DNA of 64,000 nucleotides from DATAXV01 sp036272915 (lineage in GTDB: Bacteria > Chloroflexota > Dormibacteria > Dormibacterales > Dormibacteraceae). The DNA lies in assembly GCA_036272915.1 (NCBI GenBank), contig DATAXV010000097.1:1-64000 (forward strand). Direction: 5' to 3'. Both the position numbers and the translations under genes were made by a program. The notes beneath the pieces are model-generated. The model ran no database searches. It worked only from the letters and a program-made list of their open reading frames with translations, and was not told the origin of the DNA. This document shows, piece by piece, positions 8,935 to 17,256 of this stretch. Each line of letters opens with the position of its first letter. Position 1 is the first letter of the stretch.

Positions 8935-9903
8935 TCAACGCTGGATGTCGCGGCCCTGCTGGTCGAGCAGGCCCTCCACCGCGTCCCGGTCGAGGGTGAA
9001 GAGGTCGCCGTGCAGCGTCATCTTGAGCGCCGCCATCGCCGCGCCCCATTCCAGCCCATGGCCGAGGGAACCCTCGAGGTGGCCCCAGAGCACACCCGCG
9101 GCGAAGGCGTCGCCGGCACCGATGCGGTCGATGATGCGGACCTGGTGGGATGGACGCTCCCAGCAGAGGTCGCCCGCCATCGCGACCGAGGGCAGCGGTC
9201 CCCTGGTGACGACCACCCGGGGCGACTGGAAGATCTCCTGCAGCGAGCCGGCGATCTCCTTGGTCTCGCCGCCGCAGCCGAAGAGGTCGCGAGCGTCGTC
9301 GGCCTTGCAGATGAGGATGTCGATCTGGCCCGACAGCGCCCTGAGGGCGTCGCTGGCCTCCTCCTTGGTCCAGAGGCTGGAGCGGTAGTTGACGTCGAGC
9401 GACACCTCCCGCCCCCTGGCCTTGGCCTCGCGAACGGCGGTGAGGGCGATGTCGTAGCCCTGCGGCGAGATGCCCATGGTGATGCCGGAGACGTGCAGCA
9501 CCCGGCAGTCGCAGACCTGGTCCCAGTCGAACATGTCGGGCGTGGCCACGGCCATGGTCGAGCCCGCCCGGTCGTACACCACCGTCGTCGGCCGCGGCGG
9601 TACCGCCAGCTCGACGAAGTAGGTGCCCACCCGGCCGCGTTCGGTCCAGACCACCGTCGAGAGGTCGACACCCCCGGAGCGAAGGGTCGAGGCGATGCGC
9701 TCGGCCAGCGGGTTCCGGGGCAGCACCGAGGCCCACGACGCGGCCAGTCCGACTCGGGCCAGCGCATGCGCCACGTTGGCCTCGGAGCCGGCTACGTGGA
9801 TCTGGTAGGCGGGCGCGTCGGAGATCCGGTCTCCCGGCCGCACGGAGAAGCGCAGCATCGCCTCCCCGAGGGTGGTGACCTGGAAACGAGGGCCCGGGTT
9901 CAC
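8935..9903 (-). CDS. kdgK: 2-keto-3-deoxygluconate kinase (PfkB family)
   Basis: Protein of 322 aa. It has the PfkB/ribokinase fold: VTTLGEAMLRFSV at the N-terminus, AGSEANVAHALARVGL (first signature), ICKADDARDLFG, and IIDRIGAGDAFAAGVLWG (second signature with catalytic Asp and anion hole). The opening residues and the FVELAVPPRPTTVVYDR region fit 2-keto-3-deoxygluconate kinases. It would phosphorylate KDG to KDPG in the cytoplasm, the step before the aldolase encoded by the overlapping upstream gene (ATGA overlap at 9900-9903). Tight coupling with that aldolase strongly supports the assignment over fructokinase or adenosine kinase. Confidence 0.85.
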   Translation of the reverse strand: MNPGPRFQVTTLGEAMLRFSVRPGDRISDAPAYQIHVAGSEANVAHALARVGLAASWASVLPRNPLAERIASTLRSGGVDLSTVVWTERGRVGTYFVELAVPPRPTTVVYDRAGSTMAVATPDMFDWDQVCDCRVLHVSGITMGISPQGYDIALTAVREAKARGREVSLDVNYRSSLWTKEEASDALRALSGQIDILICKADDARDLFGCGGETKEIAGSLQEIFQSPRVVVTRGPLPSVAMAGDLCWERPSHQVRIIDRIGAGDAFAAGVLWGHLEGSLGHGLEWGAAMAALKMTLHGDLFTLDRDAVEGLLDQQGRDIQR

Positions 9904-10541
9904 CTGCCCGCCGACCCGACCGCTTGGAGCAGCTCTCGCGAGCGCTCGCCGATGACGGCCGCGCCGCCCCTGACCAGCGAGCCGCCGACGCCGACGGCCA
10001 CCGCCCCGGCGTCAAGCCACTCCGCCGCATTGCCGGCGTCGATGCCGCCGGTCGGGACGAAGGGCACCAGGGGCAGCACCGGCCGCAGGGCCTTCAGGTA
10101 GCGGACCCCGAGGCTCGAGGCCGGGAACAGCTTGACCATCTCGGCGCCGGCCTCCATGGCCGCGACCGCCTCCGTCGCCGAGGCGGCGCCAGGCAGCGCG
10201 GGCAGGCCGAACCGGTTGGCCGCCCTGATCACGTCCTCGCGCATGCCCGGGCTGACCAGGAACCTGGCCCCGGCGTCGATGGCGAGGGCGGCGGTGCCGG
10301 CGTCGAGGACGGTCCCCGCACCGAGCACGTCGCCCTCGCCGACGTCACGGGAGAGGGTGCGGATCGCCTCCACCCCACCCGGAGTCGTCAGGGCCACCTC
10401 GAGCACCCGAATGCCCGCGTTGAGCAGCGAGCGCCCGACTTCAACGGCTTCCTCCGCCGAATTCGTGCGGATGATGGCGATCACACGCTCCCGCACGATC
10501 CGTTCGGCAACTTCCCAGCGATATCCCACCCTTCGCAGCAT
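9900..10541 (-). CDS. eda: KDPG/KHG aldolase
   Basis: Protein of 213 aa from the ATG at 10541; a longer frame to 10862 overlaps the neighbour and is not credible. The class I aldolase TIM barrel shows VIAIIRTNSAEEA, the Glu49 of LEVALTTP, GAGTVLDAG, FLVSPGM and the Schiff-base Lys137 in EMVKLFPAS, then VPTGGI near the phosphate site. It cleaves 2-keto-3-deoxy-6-phosphogluconate to pyruvate and glyceraldehyde 3-phosphate. Its stop overlaps the KDG kinase start, so the order is aldolase, kinase, HAD phosphatase in one operon. The other Entner-Doudoroff enzymes are not in the window. Confidence 0.9.
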   Translation of the reverse strand: MLRRVGYRWEVAERIVRERVIAIIRTNSAEEAVEVGRSLLNAGIRVLEVALTTPGGVEAIRTLSRDVGEGDVLGAGTVLDAGTAALAIDAGARFLVSPGMREDVIRAANRFGLPALPGAASATEAVAAMEAGAEMVKLFPASSLGVRYLKALRPVLPLVPFVPTGGIDAGNAAEWLDAGAVAVGVGGSLVRGGAAVIGERSRELLQAVGSAGR

Positions 10542-10602
10542 AGCGGGCGGGTCATACGTCCCTGGGGAGTTGGGCGCAAAAGGTCGCCCGGAAGCCTCTC
10601 GG

Positions 10603-11145
10603 TCAGCGCTCCCAGACGGGAACGATCCTGGCCCTCGCCAGCGTGTGGAAGAAGAGGTTGAAGCCCAGGTAGGCGGGGGTGGCGCCGGCCTCGATGCCGA
10701 GCGAAGGAACATCGACCGCGTGGACGACGAAGAAGTAGCGGTGCGGACCGTGCCCGTCGGGCGGCGCCGCGCCGATGTAGCCCGGGGCGCCGGCATCGTT
10801 GTGCAAGTGGAATGCCCCCTGGGGAAGCCCGGATCCGTCCGAGGCCCCGGCCCCGGCCGCAAGCACGGTCACCGAGGCCGGAATGTCCACCAGCTCCCAG
10901 TGCCAGAATCCGCTCGCGGTTGGCGCATCGGGGTCGTAGCAGGTGACGACGAAGCTCCGGGTGTTCTCGGGGAACCCGCTCCAGGCGAGATGGGGAGACC
11001 GGTCCTCACCGCCGGCGCCCATCACGCCGCTCACATGCGGCTGTGCCAGCATCTGCCCGTCGGCGATGTCGTCGCTGCGCAGGGTGAAGGCGGGTACCTG
11101 GGGAAGGAACGAGTAGGGGTCGGGTATACGCTGCTGGACGCTCAT
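10603..11145 (-). CDS. YbhB/YbcL family (PEBP-fold) protein
   Basis: Protein of 180 aa. The phosphatidylethanolamine-binding-protein fold is indicated by FTLRSDDIADGQ, SPHLAWSGFPENTRSF, CYDPDAPTASGFWHWELVDIP (split as DPDAP and WHWELVDIP) and the GPHRYFFVVHAVDVP strand; these residues build the small anion-binding pocket. Bacterial members are cytoplasmic or periplasmic and their ligand is mostly unknown. No signal peptide is visible. The gene is 61 bp upstream of the aldolase gene on the same strand but has no evident link with sugar metabolism. Confidence 0.88.
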   Translation of the reverse strand: MSVQQRIPDPYSFLPQVPAFTLRSDDIADGQMLAQPHVSGVMGAGGEDRSPHLAWSGFPENTRSFVVTCYDPDAPTASGFWHWELVDIPASVTVLAAGAGASDGSGLPQGAFHLHNDAGAPGYIGAAPPDGHGPHRYFFVVHAVDVPSLGIEAGATPAYLGFNLFFHTLARARIVPVWER

Positions 11146-11606
11146 CTGGCTCCTCCATGCGCTCGATGTGCGGATGCGCCGGGCGGCGCAGGCCCAAAGA
11201 TAGTCGCGTCGGGCGTCGGCCGGGCCGTCCCGGTCGAATCGCGCGGACGCCGGCGAATTGCCATCTCACACCGGACGGTGGACAACGGCGCCGTGGTTCC
11301 CGTTCGGAGCCCACCAGTCGACCGGCAACACGGGGCAGAGCTCTGCACCTGCGGTAGGCAGGCGGAGAAGGTCATCATCGCCGCTGAGAAGCCTCGGACG
11401 ACGAGCACCGGATCGGCCCATTGGCGCCACCTCTCAACGGAGGCCAGGTCGTCACCCAGATGCCCGCGACCAGAGCTCGGCTGAAGAGGCCCTCACCGCA
11501 GGGCGGTGGGGGGCCAGGGAGCGGTTTTGCCGCATGCTCGCGAAGTTGCCCAACCCTTGTGCATAATGGTTGGTGATCACCCCTACCGCTTCGCCCGGTA
11601 GGGCCC
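11146..11606. other. Intergenic stretch; possible start of a small plus-strand transcript
   Basis: No frame in these 461 bases looks like a protein. The last part becomes AT-richer, with a CATAAT hexamer at 11562-11567, a ten-base palindrome GGTGATCACC near 11572-11581 and a stem CCCTACC/GGTAGGG at 11581-11603, directly before a strong plus-strand terminator. Together these suggest a short noncoding transcript of about 60 to 70 nucleotides, but no convincing -35 box is seen. Confidence 0.3.
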
Positions 11607-11633
11607 GGGGTCGCCTACGGGCGGCTCCTTTTT
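11607..11633 (+). terminator. Intrinsic terminator, UACG-capped hairpin and T-run
   Basis: A nine-pair stem (11607-11615 with 11620-11628, two G-U pairs) closed by a UACG tetraloop is followed by five Ts at 11629-11633. This is a textbook intrinsic terminator for plus-strand transcription. No plus-strand gene lies upstream for several kilobases, and the T-run overlaps the stop codon of the minus-strand NYN gene. Confidence 0.7.
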
Positions 11634-12276
11634 ATTTCCAGTCCGGCGGCTTCTTGATCCGAAATCCTGACTGGTCCACGAAGCCTGGATGCGTGGGTAG
11701 CTGGCTTGCGCGCAGCGCACCAGCTGGAATCGAACGGCAAAAAGTCGCCACCCTCCGCAGCTCCCGACTGGCCTGTCGATGTGGATGGAGGACCCCGACC
11801 GGCTTCTTGAAGTGCTGCGACACGGCCACGATAGGTGCCATCAGGTCCGAGTCGTTGGACACAACCACAGCCTCCTCGAAACGGCTGCAGGCGGCATCCA
11901 CCAGCAGCTCGGTGGCCAGGTTCACGTCTGAACCCTTCTCCTCCGTTTTCAGCACGCGAACGAGTCGGGAACCCTTTGCGGGAGGCTTCTCGAGGGGTAG
12001 GAATGTCGGGTTCACCAGGAAATGCCCGTAGTGCAGAGAGATCTCCGGAAAGGTACCCAGGGCTCGGAGATAGGCCTCTTGGCGGCGGGGCTGCTGGCTG
12101 TCCGGCGGCATCGCGCTCACGCGCGCGGTGAAGTAGCGGATCTGCACGACATCGTGTTGGGGAAGCAGTTGACGGACAAGCTTCTGTAGATCGAGCCACT
12201 TGTGGGCCGTGCCTTTCAGCGAGCCGTAATAGAGGTTGAACCCGTCGACGTACACATAGGTTTGAGGCTTGGCCAT
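11632..12276 (-). CDS. NYN-domain (PIN-like) ribonuclease
   Basis: Protein of 214 aa from the ATG at 12276, preceded by a good GGAAGGA ribosome-binding site. The NYN/LabA/DUF88 fold is shown by YVYVDGFNLYYG (first acidic residue), KGSDVNLATELLVDAA (second acidic cluster) and AVVVSNDSDLMAPI (third), the carboxylates that bind metal in this nuclease family, then VGVLHPH. Such proteins are cytoplasmic RNases or RNA-binding factors. The gene stands alone, with 449 non-coding bases upstream. A longer frame to 13473 is only overlap with the acyltransferase. Confidence 0.88.
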   Translation of the reverse strand: MAKPQTYVYVDGFNLYYGSLKGTAHKWLDLQKLVRQLLPQHDVVQIRYFTARVSAMPPDSQQPRRQEAYLRALGTFPEISLHYGHFLVNPTFLPLEKPPAKGSRLVRVLKTEEKGSDVNLATELLVDAACSRFEEAVVVSNDSDLMAPIVAVSQHFKKPVGVLHPHRQASRELRRVATFCRSIPAGALRASQLPTHPGFVDQSGFRIKKPPDWK

Positions 12277-12725
12277 ATTCCTTCCGGCCGGAAGCCTACA
12301 CCCACCAGCGGTGGGGGATCCGTCACCCTCCCATACAAGCGACGCGCCCTCATGCCGGCGGCCGGTCCCCGCCAAGGCCGACCTTCTCAGGGATCGGCTG
12401 TGGTGCAGGATCTCTCCCAACCGCACCGTCCCAGCACCCGAAGGTGAAGGCCATGCTCGAGTGCGCGCTGCCCCGCGCGCCACACGCCCGAGCCGAGGAG
12501 GTCCACCGGACCCACAGGCAGTGCGCTCTCTCCGTCCCCGCGACGCCCGACCCTCGTCGTGCATGGGGAACACGGTCGATGCGATCGCCGGGTTCACGGG
12601 CTGATTCGCGGGCGCGTCCGACATCGGGCGGTGGCAGCGCGAGCGAGGTCGGCCAGACACGGTTCCGCCGGATCCTGCGACCCGCTCGGCGCCCGGACCC
12701 GGCGGACCTTGATCGGCGGACTCGA
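12277..12725. other. Intergenic stretch without a recognised feature
   Basis: 449 bases between the NYN gene start and the acyltransferase stop. Open frames here are low-complexity, arginine- or proline-rich shadows. I see no tRNA, repeat or clear terminator. The promoter of the NYN gene must lie in the part nearest 12277. Confidence 0.4.
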
Positions 12726-13949
12726 TCAGAGGACGCGGGCGACTCCTGGGATCCTGCGGACCAGCCCGGCGACGGTGAAGCAGAGCGGCAGCGCGATCAC
12801 GATCGAGAGCAGGAGCTTGAGGAGCGGCTCCAGGGGCAGGGCGAACAGCACCAGGGAGAGGGCGACGACGATGGGGAAGTGCAGTACATAGACGCCGTAC
12901 TGGCTGCGGGAGAGCTGGTTCCAGATCGCGCCGGCCCGGTTTGCCCAGCGCCGGAAGATGACGAGCAGGCCGAGGAAGACGCCCACCGACAGCGTGGAGT
13001 CCCAGAGCGCGTAGGCGGCCGCCTGCCAGTGCAGGCCGCCGACGAAGGAAGGGCTCTTTCCGGCGGTGGCCAGAGCGGGGATGAACAGGACGATCGTGGC
13101 CACGGCGGAGACGGCGAGACCGGCCCAGCCCATCCGATCCGGGATCGATCGGAACCAGTCGCGCCGGGCGGCGACGATACCGACCGCGAAGAGGCTGACG
13201 TACTGCGGAAGGTAGGCCGGGGTGGGCAGATCGACAACCGGGAATGCGGCGCCGACGGGAACCAGAAGACGGAACGCGAAGGTCACGCCAGCCAGGATCA
13301 GCGTGAAGAGGACGATGGCAAGGACGCTCGGAGGAGCGGCGGGGTGCATTCGCGGCCCCGGCGTCGAGCCGCGGCGCAGCAGGCGGAGGGCCGCGTAACC
13401 GCAGCCGAGAACGAACAGCACCTCCAAGAACCAGAGGGGTCCGGCGCCGGTCATCGCAAGGTACGAGCTCCATGTCAGCGGCTGCTGGCCGTAGGTGTGG
13501 AAGCCGATGGAGAGAAGAACCGCCGACACCGGGTTGAGCAGCAGGTAGTAGACGATCAGTGGGAGGAGGAGCCGCACGAGGCGGCTTCCGAGGAAGCTGC
13601 GCAGACCTTTGCGGTCGTACGAGGAGGGCGTGAAGTACCCGGCGATCAGGAAGAACGCGCCCATGAAGAACGCCTGGTCGATGAGAAGGATGAAGGTGGC
13701 CACGATGGTCGGCACCGTGCCTGCCAGGAGCCCGAAGAGGGCGAACACAAAGGTCAGGTGGTGGATGACAACCAGACCGGTCAGCGCGACACGGAGGTGA
13801 TCGGCGAAGAAGATCCGGCCGCCCTTCTCCTGGCTGCGGCTGGCTCCGTCCGTGGCGACCGATGCCGACGCCTGCGCCGCGTCGGTGGTGAGGCCATCCA
13901 TCCGCGGCGTATCGATGCTTCCGTCAATCTCCGGCAACGCTCGGGTCAT
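12726..13949 (-). CDS. Integral membrane acyltransferase (acyltransferase-3 family)
   Basis: Protein of 407 aa from the ATG at 13949, with GGAGGG and AAAAGG upstream; a frame extends to 14000 but would overlap the GATATC palindromes. About ten membrane helices are visible. Family motifs include FFADHLRVALTGLVVIHH near residue 50 (the catalytic-histidine helix), FFLIAGYFTP and GPLWFLEVLFVLG. Such enzymes move acyl groups onto sugars or other extracytoplasmic acceptors (OafA/NodX relatives). Nothing nearby identifies the acceptor. Three GATATC palindromes just upstream may be an operator. Confidence 0.8.
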   Translation of the reverse strand: MTRALPEIDGSIDTPRMDGLTTDAAQASASVATDGASRSQEKGGRIFFADHLRVALTGLVVIHHLTFVFALFGLLAGTVPTIVATFILLIDQAFFMGAFFLIAGYFTPSSYDRKGLRSFLGSRLVRLLLPLIVYYLLLNPVSAVLLSIGFHTYGQQPLTWSSYLAMTGAGPLWFLEVLFVLGCGYAALRLLRRGSTPGPRMHPAAPPSVLAIVLFTLILAGVTFAFRLLVPVGAAFPVVDLPTPAYLPQYVSLFAVGIVAARRDWFRSIPDRMGWAGLAVSAVATIVLFIPALATAGKSPSFVGGLHWQAAAYALWDSTLSVGVFLGLLVIFRRWANRAGAIWNQLSRSQYGVYVLHFPIVVALSLVLFALPLEPLLKLLLSIVIALPLCFTVAGLVRRIPGVARVL

Positions 13950-13980
13950 GCCTTTTTGAACCCTCCACTGACGACAACCT

Positions 13981-14010
13981 CGATATCGTGATGATATCAC
14001 CCCGATATCG
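13981..14010. promoter_or_regulatory. Three GATATC palindromes at exact 11-bp spacing
   Basis: CGATATCG occurs at 13981-13988 and 14003-14010, with TGATATCA at 13992-13999 between them. The centres are 13984.5, 13995.5 and 14006.5, exactly 11 bp apart, so all three face the same side of the helix. Such AT-containing palindromes are rare in this GC-rich sequence. They lie 32-61 bp upstream of the acyltransferase start and are best read as a regulator-binding cluster. Confidence 0.5.
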
Positions 14011-14295
14011 AATCTGGATCTTTTCCTCGAGCGCGCCGACGGGCCTGGCGGTGCGTGCCTGCTCGGGGGGACCTGGCCGCCTGGCCGGAGTTCGGGAAGC
14101 GGCCCCCCGCAGAGGCGCCCTCCTCATCGATCAGGACCTCCGCCGCGCGCCCGAGCCCAGGTCGAGAGTGCCCCGGACGCTCCCGCGAGCGGGCGCCCGC
14201 CGTGGGGACCCCGCTCCTCGAACCTGAGCCTCCGGGGCCATCCGACCAGATCAAATGCGGCGTCGCCACGACCGCGCTTCATAGACTTCCTTCGC

Positions 14296-15213
14296 GTGAG
14301 TGCTCCGGCGCTGGGGGTCCAGGACCTCCGCAAGTCCTACGGCGGACGCACGGCACTCGACGGCCTTTCGCTCGAGGTCGAGGCCGGCACCGTGACCGCG
14401 ATGCTCGGACCCAACGGCGCTGGCAAGACGACCACCGTCGAGGTCTGCGAGGGCTTCCGCCGCCCTGACGCGGGAAGCGTGTCGGTGCTCGGCCTCGACC
14501 CGCAGCGGCAGGGCTCGGAGCTGCGACCTCGCATCGGAGTGATGCCGCAGGAGGGCGGCCTCCACCCCTCGCTTCCGGCGGGAGTGATGCTGCGGTCGGT
14601 GGCCAGCTTCTACGAGCATCCGCTCCCGCTCCCCGCGCTGGTCGAGCGGCTGGGGCTGGAGCGTGTCATCGGCACGACCTGCCGACGGCTCTCCGGAGGC
14701 GAGCAGCGCCGGCTCTCGCTGGCCATCGCCATCGTCGGCAGGCCGCAGCTGGCCTTCCTCGACGAGCCGACCACCGGCCTTGATCCGCAGGCGCGGCTCG
14801 CCACCTGGGAGCTGATCCGGGATCTGCGCGCGGACGGCGTCACCGTGCTGCTCACCACCCACGACATGGAGGAGGCGGAGCACCTCGCCGACCAGGTTCA
14901 CATCATCGATCGGGGGCGCCTGGTGGCGAGCGGGACCCCGGATGAGCTCAGGGCGGGGATCGGCCCAGGCCTCCGCTTCGAGGCGGCGGCGGGCCTTCCC
15001 CTATGCGGCCTCATCCACAGCCTGCCCGAGGGAGTCTCGGCCCGTGAGACGATGCCGGGCGTCTACGCGGTGGAGGGCGACATCGACCCGGAGACCGTCG
15101 CCGCCGTCACCGCCTGGTGCGCCGACCGCCACATTCTCATCCGCCGCCTCGAGGTGCGGGGCGGCACGCTCGAGGGCGTCTTCCTCGAGCTCACCGGCCG
15201 GGAGCTGCGGTAG
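14296..15213 (+). CDS. ABC transporter ATP-binding protein
   Basis: Protein of 305 aa from a GTG. Walker A is GPNGAGKTTT, the ABC signature is RRLSGGEQRRLSLA, Walker B is LAFLDEPTTGLD and the switch histidine is in LLTTHDMEEAEHLA. The last 80 residues form the C-terminal regulatory extension common in DrrA/CcmA-type exporters. It forms the motor of an ABC-2 export system with the permease that begins three bases after its stop. The 300 bases upstream hold no gene. Substrate unknown; drug, polysaccharide or lipid export is typical. Confidence 0.92.
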   Translation: MSAPALGVQDLRKSYGGRTALDGLSLEVEAGTVTAMLGPNGAGKTTTVEVCEGFRRPDAGSVSVLGLDPQRQGSELRPRIGVMPQEGGLHPSLPAGVMLRSVASFYEHPLPLPALVERLGLERVIGTTCRRLSGGEQRRLSLAIAIVGRPQLAFLDEPTTGLDPQARLATWELIRDLRADGVTVLLTTHDMEEAEHLADQVHIIDRGRLVASGTPDELRAGIGPGLRFEAAAGLPLCGLIHSLPEGVSARETMPGVYAVEGDIDPETVAAVTAWCADRHILIRRLEVRGGTLEGVFLELTGRELR

Positions 15214-15215
15214 CC

Positions 15216-16019
15216 GTGGAAGATTCCGCCGGCGCCGAGCCCCTCCCCCGCAGCCAGCCGGGCGGGTTCGCCCCCGACCCGGGCGCGGCGCCTGCCCTGC
15301 GCCGCATCGCTGCGCAGACCCTGGTCGAGCTCAGGACCACGCTCGGCAACGGCGAGCAGCTGCTGCTGCAGCTCGCCTTCCCGGTGCTGCTCCTGATCTT
15401 CCTGACGGCAGTGCCGGTCCTCGACCTCGGCCCCGGGCCCCGCGTCGCCTTCCTCGCCCCCGGTGTCATCGCCCTCGGGGTCATGTCCAGCGCCTTCACC
15501 GGCCAGGCCATCGCCACCGGCTTCGAGCGCCGCTACGGCGTCCTCAAGCGGCTCGGCGCGACTCCGCTGGGGCGGCCCGGGCTGCTCCTCGCCAAGACGG
15601 CGACGGTGATCCTGACCGAGGTCCTGCAGGTGGTGGTGCTCGGCGCCATCGCCGTGGCCATGGGCTGGCGGCCGCACGGCGCGCCGGCCGTGGCCGTGCT
15701 CCTGGTCCTGATCGGCACCGCCGGCTTCTCCGGGCTGGGCCTGCTCCTGGCCGGGACCCTGCGCGCCGAGGCAACGCTGGCCGCGGCCAACCTCATCTAC
15801 CTGGTGCTGCTCGGACTGGGCGGCGTCTTCTACCCGCTGACGCTGCTGCCCGGCTGGCTGGCGGCGGTCAGCTCGGCGCTGCCCATCACCGCTCTCAGCC
15901 AGGGTCTTCGCGACACGCTGGAGGGAGGCGCGGCGCTCCCCATCCACTCCCTGATCGTGCTCCTGGTCTGGACCGTGCTCGGCCTCGGGGCGGCCTCGCT
16001 CACCTTCAGGTGGGAGTGA
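15216..16019 (+). CDS. ABC-2 type transporter permease
   Basis: Protein of 267 aa from the GTG at 15216, three bases after the ATPase stop; the open frame runs upstream into the ATPase gene. Six hydrophobic segments, the first after AALRRIAAQTLVELRTT, match ABC-2 permeases, and ATPLGRPGLLLAKT with GLGGVFYPLTLLPGWL are typical of that family. It forms the membrane channel of the exporter with the preceding ATPase. The gene converges on the ornithine-cyclodeaminase-like gene, 16 bp apart. Confidence 0.9.
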   Translation: MEDSAGAEPLPRSQPGGFAPDPGAAPALRRIAAQTLVELRTTLGNGEQLLLQLAFPVLLLIFLTAVPVLDLGPGPRVAFLAPGVIALGVMSSAFTGQAIATGFERRYGVLKRLGATPLGRPGLLLAKTATVILTEVLQVVVLGAIAVAMGWRPHGAPAVAVLLVLIGTAGFSGLGLLLAGTLRAEATLAAANLIYLVLLGLGGVFYPLTLLPGWLAAVSSALPITALSQGLRDTLEGGAALPIHSLIVLLVWTVLGLGAASLTFRWE

Positions 16020-16035
16020 CCGCCGTGAGACCGGT

Positions 16036-17121
16036 TCAGGACATGCGGAGCGGCTGTCCGACCCCCAGCTCGCGCGCCCGGTGCAGCGCGACCCAGGCCG
16101 CGGCGGCGTCCTGAACGGCGATCCCGACCGGGTTGTAGAAGATCACCTGGGCCGGGTCGAGCCGGCCCGGGTCCTCGCCGATCAGGACCTTGCCCAGCTC
16201 GACCAGCTGGTCCTCGCGGCAGAGGCCCAGCTCCAGCGCCCGGATGATCGGGCCGCCCAGCGCCATCGCGCTCTCGCGCTGATCGACGACGATGCGGCCG
16301 GCGCGCTCGAGAAAGGTGTCGTCGACCTCGCGCCGGTCCGGCATGTTCGAGCCGACGCTGATCACCACGGCGCCCGGCTCGACCCACTCGCCGAGCAGGA
16401 TCGGGGTGGCGCTGTGGGTGCAGAGGGCGACCACGTCGGCGCCCTGCACGGCCTCCTCGATGCTCTCCGCCGGAGCGACGTCGACGCCCAGATCCTCGGC
16501 CAGCTCGCGCCGGCGCTCGGGCGTCCGGCTGTGGATCCGAACCTGGCGGATGGGAAGGGCGCGAGCGATCGCCATGGCATGGGCGCGACCCTGCGTGCCG
16601 GCGCCGACCACGGCCAAGCGGCGGGCCGAATCCGGGGCCAGCGAGGCGGCGGCGACGGCGCTGGCGGCCGCGGTGCGAAGGGTGGTCAGCGAGCCGGCGT
16701 CGATGAGGGCGGCGAGCATGCCCGTCCTCGGATCGAGGACGGCGGCGACGCCGACGACCAGGGGCAGGCCGCGGCGGGGGTTGCGCTCGACGACGCTCAC
16801 CAGCTTGGCCACCACCCCGGCGTCGGGGGTGACCCTGGCCGCTGAGTAGATGGTCTCCGGGGCCGGACCGAGGGCCTCGATGGTGACCGGACCGGGGACG
16901 ACCGCCTCACCCGTGGCCAGGCTCATGAAGGCCATGACCTGCGACTCGAACGCCGCCTCCAGGCCGAGGGCTCGTTCCACTTCCGCCGGCCCGAGGGTGA
17001 TCGCGGGCTGGTATATGCCGGCGGCCAGGGAGCTCAGCTCCTCGTGGTCCCGGATCGGTGACGTGTTCGATCCACCACCCGTGTCAGGTACTCGTCGAGA
17101 CCTGCGCGTGTTGACAGCCAT
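16036..17121 (-). CDS. Ornithine cyclodeaminase/mu-crystallin family protein
   Basis: Protein of 361 aa from the ATG at 17121 (G-run upstream); an in-frame extension to 17190 is less likely. The Rossmann domain is shown by RRLAVVGAGTQGRAHAMAIA, with IRIHSRTPE-like VRIHSRTPERR giving the NADP-type specificity region. An N-terminal VVPGPVT and a DAGSLTTLRTAAASAVAA segment form the substrate domain of the family. Members include ornithine cyclodeaminase, alanine dehydrogenase and ketimine reductases; the residue pattern does not let me pick one. It is monocistronic here. Confidence 0.8.
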   Translation of the reverse strand: MAVNTRRSRRVPDTGGGSNTSPIRDHEELSSLAAGIYQPAITLGPAEVERALGLEAAFESQVMAFMSLATGEAVVPGPVTIEALGPAPETIYSAARVTPDAGVVAKLVSVVERNPRRGLPLVVGVAAVLDPRTGMLAALIDAGSLTTLRTAAASAVAAASLAPDSARRLAVVGAGTQGRAHAMAIARALPIRQVRIHSRTPERRRELAEDLGVDVAPAESIEEAVQGADVVALCTHSATPILLGEWVEPGAVVISVGSNMPDRREVDDTFLERAGRIVVDQRESAMALGGPIIRALELGLCREDQLVELGKVLIGEDPGRLDPAQVIFYNPVGIAVQDAAAAWVALHRARELGVGQPLRMS

Positions 17122-17256
17122 ACTCGTGCCCCCATTGCAAACGCCCTCCCGAAAGCGGCAAGCACGGCCACCTTCCGCAATTCCTCTCACCGTGCTGCAT
17201 CGTCATGGTAGTACGGTCGGCGAGTTCGAAGCAAGTCGAAATCGCCTACCGCCGGA

